Shown here piece after piece: positions 31,201 to 32,880 of a stretch of DNA of 32,880 nucleotides. The stretch comes from CAYYJR01 sp964472305 (lineage in GTDB: Bacteria > Armatimonadota > Hebobacteria > CAIYQO01): NCBI GenBank assembly GCA_964472305.1, contig CAYYJR010000030.1, positions 1 through 32,880 of the forward strand. The letters run 5' to 3'. The notes beneath the pieces are model-generated. The model was given only the letters and a program-made list of their open reading frames with translations, had not been told where the DNA came from and made no database searches. Within the stretch, counting starts at the first letter, position 1, and every line of letters starts with the position of its first letter. The position numbers and the translations under genes are program-made.

Positions 31201-32880
31201 CGCGGTTGTCAAGGTGCAGGGAGCGTTTGGCACGGATTACGCCTTTCTGGTCGATGATGCGCAAACCGCGCAGGCCGACCAGGCGACCTTTACCGGTACG
31301 GCGGGCAGCGTGCAGGACCGTGTCGACGGCCTGGTCCTCGCCCTGGCGAATGAAGGCAGTGTAACATATGGGAACTACGCACTCGCTTCCCCATTACCGT
31401 GTTTGCTACGCACCTCCGTGGACCGTCTCACACTGGAACTGCAGCCCGATCATACCGGCGGCCTCATCGAGGTGACTGCCCCCGGCGGATGGATGCTGGA
31501 GCAAGGGCAAACCGGTGTCACCCTAACCAGGCAAGGCGGGGTACATGTCGTATCCGTCTCCGCCGGCATCAAACGCGTTTCGCTAGTGTTGGCTCCCCCG
31601 GGACCCCAACCCGACATGATGATACGCCTACAGTCCGAAACCGACCTTGACTATGTCGGGGATGACATCTACAACGAGACCGGAACCGCACAGACGAAAT
31701 CCGGCACGACGGGAAAAAACGTCACGGCGCGTTTCTTCCTGCTGGTACAAAACGATGGTGATGCGACGGATACCATTAAGGTCACAGCACCCGCGCAGGC
31801 ACCCGGCAGCGGGTGGACGCTTGCCTTTGTCGACAACCTTGACGTTGATCACACGAATGAAGTGACCGGCGCCGGATGGACTGTCGTGCTCGATCCGGGA
31901 GCGGAAACGCGCCTGGAATTGCGTGTTACCCCTGACGCCACCGTTACTCCCGGCGCGGAACTGCAACTGCCGGTCACCGCCACCTCGGTATCCGATCCTG
32001 CCAGCAAGGACGTCGCCTGTGCGGTAGTTACGGTAAGCGGTAACAATCCCCCGGTCGCTAATCCGCAGTTAGTGAGCACATCGGAAGATACGATAAAGGC
32101 GATCACCCTCACCGGCAGCGACATGGACGGCGATCCGTTCACCTTCAGCATCGTGAGCCAACCGACACACGGCACCTTGACCGGCGACGTACCCAACCTG
32201 ATCTACACGCCAACCGCCAACTACAATGGTTTCGACAGTTTCACCTTTAAGGTGAACGACGGCACTGTTGATTCCAACGTGGCGACAATCAGCATCGATA
32301 TCACCGCGGTGAATGACGCCCCGGTGGCGTCCAACGATGCCTACGCCACTGCGGAGGATGCCACGCTGACGGTGCCCGTGCCTGGCGTACTCGGAAATGA
32401 TACCGATATCGATAGTGCGACACTGACAGCGGTCACGGTGTCCGATCCGTCGCATGGGACGCTAACGCTGCATGCTGACGGCAGCTTCACCTACACGCCG
32501 CATTCGTATTACAGCGGTCCCGACAGCTTTAGATACAAAGCAAACGACGGCGCCGCTGATTCCAACGTGGCGACGGTCACCATCAACATCACCGCGGTCA
32601 ATGATGCGCCGGTGGCGGCGGCCGACAGCTACACCACCGCTGAAGACACCCCGCTGACCATCGCCGCCCCCGGCGTGCTCGGCAACGATACCGACGCGGA
32701 CGGCGACGCGCTGACGGCGGTGACGGTGACCAATCCGGCGCATGGGACGCTGACGCTGAATGCCACCGGCGCCTTCACCTACACGCCGACCGCCAACTAC
32801 ACCGGACTCGACAGCTTCACCTACAAGGCGAACGACGGCACGCTGGACTCCAACGTCGTCACGGTCAGCCTGACGGTGAC
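28265..32880 (+). CDS. Secreted giant heparinase-like protein with cadherin/Ig-type repeats (3' end cut by window edge)
   Basis: Probably a cell-surface or secreted glycan-active protein. The frame is open from ATG 28265 (AAAGGAG 6 nt upstream) to the window end, at least 1,538 residues. Order: a signal peptide (about 1-25, ALFAVIGIICSGIAHA); a beta-rich N-terminal region (to ~390); an alpha-helical toroid (about 400-725, NENMTITQVLNLGLIACAL, DGYWNESGHYARVS); a heparinase II/III-type beta-sandwich (about 730-1100, GGILHWFAKGKPLSRRF, PDMNHDHGLLVS); a NEW3/CARDB-like beta-sandwich (about 1118-1258); then cadherin/tandem-95-like repeats of ~95-96 residues from ~1260 (VNDAPVA, EDTPLTI, GVLGNDTD, SFTYTPTANYTG). 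More repeats and a sorting or anchor signal probably lie beyond the edge. The substrate is unknown; it shares the heparinase-like fold with the gene at 6201-8969. Confidence 0.85.
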   Translation, partial: MVIRWWMRSALFAVIGIICSGIAHAGTIEITIPERLNRQWTNETVTYPVTFALGQCLEESIRLTGPGGATPVQLYAVEHWPDTQFVKSAKLVFVVSSLAPLAIINYTVSYGTTIPPEPVPAADLQYVTTPEYLQATTTNFGVRFRLGAQAYSPPISSATVPGPLVALRNAAGSWFGGSRLYGNAPVTAFTAQILEQGPVMVRVRYAYDYEDGTHLQIILRLDANDNRIYVDSTVEGDQLSDGWDILLTPGLPSLLLQFMPEQVTLQPGTTLVNGWRQKAVADYAPGTLISLIPWGDWWDEFMAPSFYLVYTPATSPARELIIKRLKPEAWVEAGPIGSMGSWDSWQRKKMPLTKDADGSLYLRMNNASGQRDWMLGEQLCSERVAPAPPQNAMASEPVDDLDSVKDLILDWTASTEQHPRLFLNGTELADAGTRFPTQYNDLRNVSTARSDLATLGYYDTMRRPSATICRYDAVVDSGLITAQERALFRAQMAFIAYRLFSAANWSTERGYRSGNENMTITQVLNLGLIACALRDHPMASTWKAYAQQRYELWLNRLDADGYWNESGHYARVSVAKLLWFAVAMKKAGYYNYFTDPRVQRMCMFYEKSLTPFDPLVALKRLSPPYGRGSHSSNWGLSGISARAAADVAPELSRIMAWSYEKTGYGTFMGDNMANYEVLYPLRTLPTQQPDWVSEFIPSLGPLFRSGLATAQENYLLMASQYPTNADGEFWPSEVGGILHWFAKGKPLSRRFASVPDMNHDHGLLVSRVMLATNWQPGQTTPWGYESNNTLDGKATLPRLDYVNAGFQWTKPWTRFNTPPSGLPAFPIVPQNGATPAHWQRQMMWVRADDPGGAQYLVFRDTVTGGQPTQWQFWTLSNRIDEVGAAQQGTGARSLSGNRFRAVGQFGVDVEYYIANPIDTPRNTLSYTESSAYHGYNVPNYAITQDLMHLQLTGDGHYFVVLYPRETAEGVPTFTTMGGGAVVKVQGAFGTDYAFLVDDAQTAQADQATFTGTAGSVQDRVDGLVLALANEGSVTYGNYALASPLPCLLRTSVDRLTLELQPDHTGGLIEVTAPGGWMLEQGQTGVTLTRQGGVHVVSVSAGIKRVSLVLAPPGPQPDMMIRLQSETDLDYVGDDIYNETGTAQTKSGTTGKNVTARFFLLVQNDGDATDTIKVTAPAQAPGSGWTLAFVDNLDVDHTNEVTGAGWTVVLDPGAETRLELRVTPDATVTPGAELQLPVTATSVSDPASKDVACAVVTVSGNNPPVANPQLVSTSEDTIKAITLTGSDMDGDPFTFSIVSQPTHGTLTGDVPNLIYTPTANYNGFDSFTFKVNDGTVDSNVATISIDITAVNDAPVASNDAYATAEDATLTVPVPGVLGNDTDIDSATLTAVTVSDPSHGTLTLHADGSFTYTPHSYYSGPDSFRYKANDGAADSNVATVTINITAVNDAPVAAADSYTTAEDTPLTIAAPGVLGNDTDADGDALTAVTVTNPAHGTLTLNATGAFTYTPTANYTGLDSFTYKANDGTLDSNVVTVSLTV
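32043..32880 (+). repeat. Tandem repeats of ~285-288 bp within the surface-protein gene
   Basis: Three units are visible. The HGTL codons fall at 32168, 32453 and 32741, giving spacings of 285 and 288 bp (95 and 96 residues). Units two and three share long near-identical DNA stretches (GCATGGGACGCT, CACCTACACGCCG, TCCAACGT), suggesting recent duplication; the first unit is more diverged. The array continues past the window. Confidence 0.85.

Overview
The window is a GC-rich bacterial chromosome segment that opens and closes inside genes. The host is most plausibly an uncultured, polysaccharide-degrading, surface-protein-rich bacterium of the Armatimonadota / Hydrogenedentota / Planctomycetota type. 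That guess rests on the mix of heparinase-like enzymes, DUF6785-like membrane proteins, a DUF3048 protein and a giant Ig/cadherin-repeat surface protein; no marker gene here fixes the phylum. Shine-Dalgarno sites (AAAGGAG, GAGGAGG) and TTGACA/TATAAT-like promoters with 17-bp spacers are easy to see throughout.

Layout. (1) 1-5726, minus strand: a type I-E CRISPR-Cas operon in the order cas8e, cas11, cas7e, cas5, cas6e, cas1, running off the left edge where cas2 and the array would be expected. Cas5 carries a C-terminal HNH nuclease domain and no cas3 lies beside the operon, which matches the rare Cas5-HNH variant of type I-E in which HNH replaces Cas3 for DNA cleavage. The cas5 reading frame is broken near its N-terminus. 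(2) 6201-8969, minus: a membrane-anchored heparinase II/III-like protein with a CBM9-like C-terminus. (3) 9220-13999, plus: a housekeeping block with folE2 (folate/pterin synthesis), a DUF3048 protein, tRNA-Arg(CCT), pth, a tiny self-contained transcription unit (promoter, 13-codon ORF with a near-perfect ribosome binding site, terminator), and serA. (4) 14083-27236, minus: one seven-gene, mostly overlapping operon encoding two OPT/DUF6785-like multi-pass proteins, a ~1,793-residue fusion of a degenerate M28 peptidase-like domain to an FtsX/MacB-type permease, a second FtsX-type permease, two LolD/MacB-type ATPases and a PqqD-like protein. It has its own strong promoter and a ~165-nt leader. 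(5) 27626-27749: tRNA-Gln(TTG). (6) 28265 to the right edge, plus: a secreted giant heparinase-like protein ending in ~96-residue cadherin/Ig-like repeats, with a strong promoter, an overlapping palindrome and a foldable leader.

How the genes may work together (inference): the seven-gene operon looks like a single envelope machine, in which two ATPases drive two FtsX-type permeases, one with a large extracytoplasmic non-catalytic peptidase-like module. The OPT-like proteins suggest peptide or metallo-peptide traffic, and the PqqD-like subunit suggests recognition of a peptide. This operon, the Cas5-HNH effector and the mini-gene at 11980-12145 are the most interesting parts of the window.
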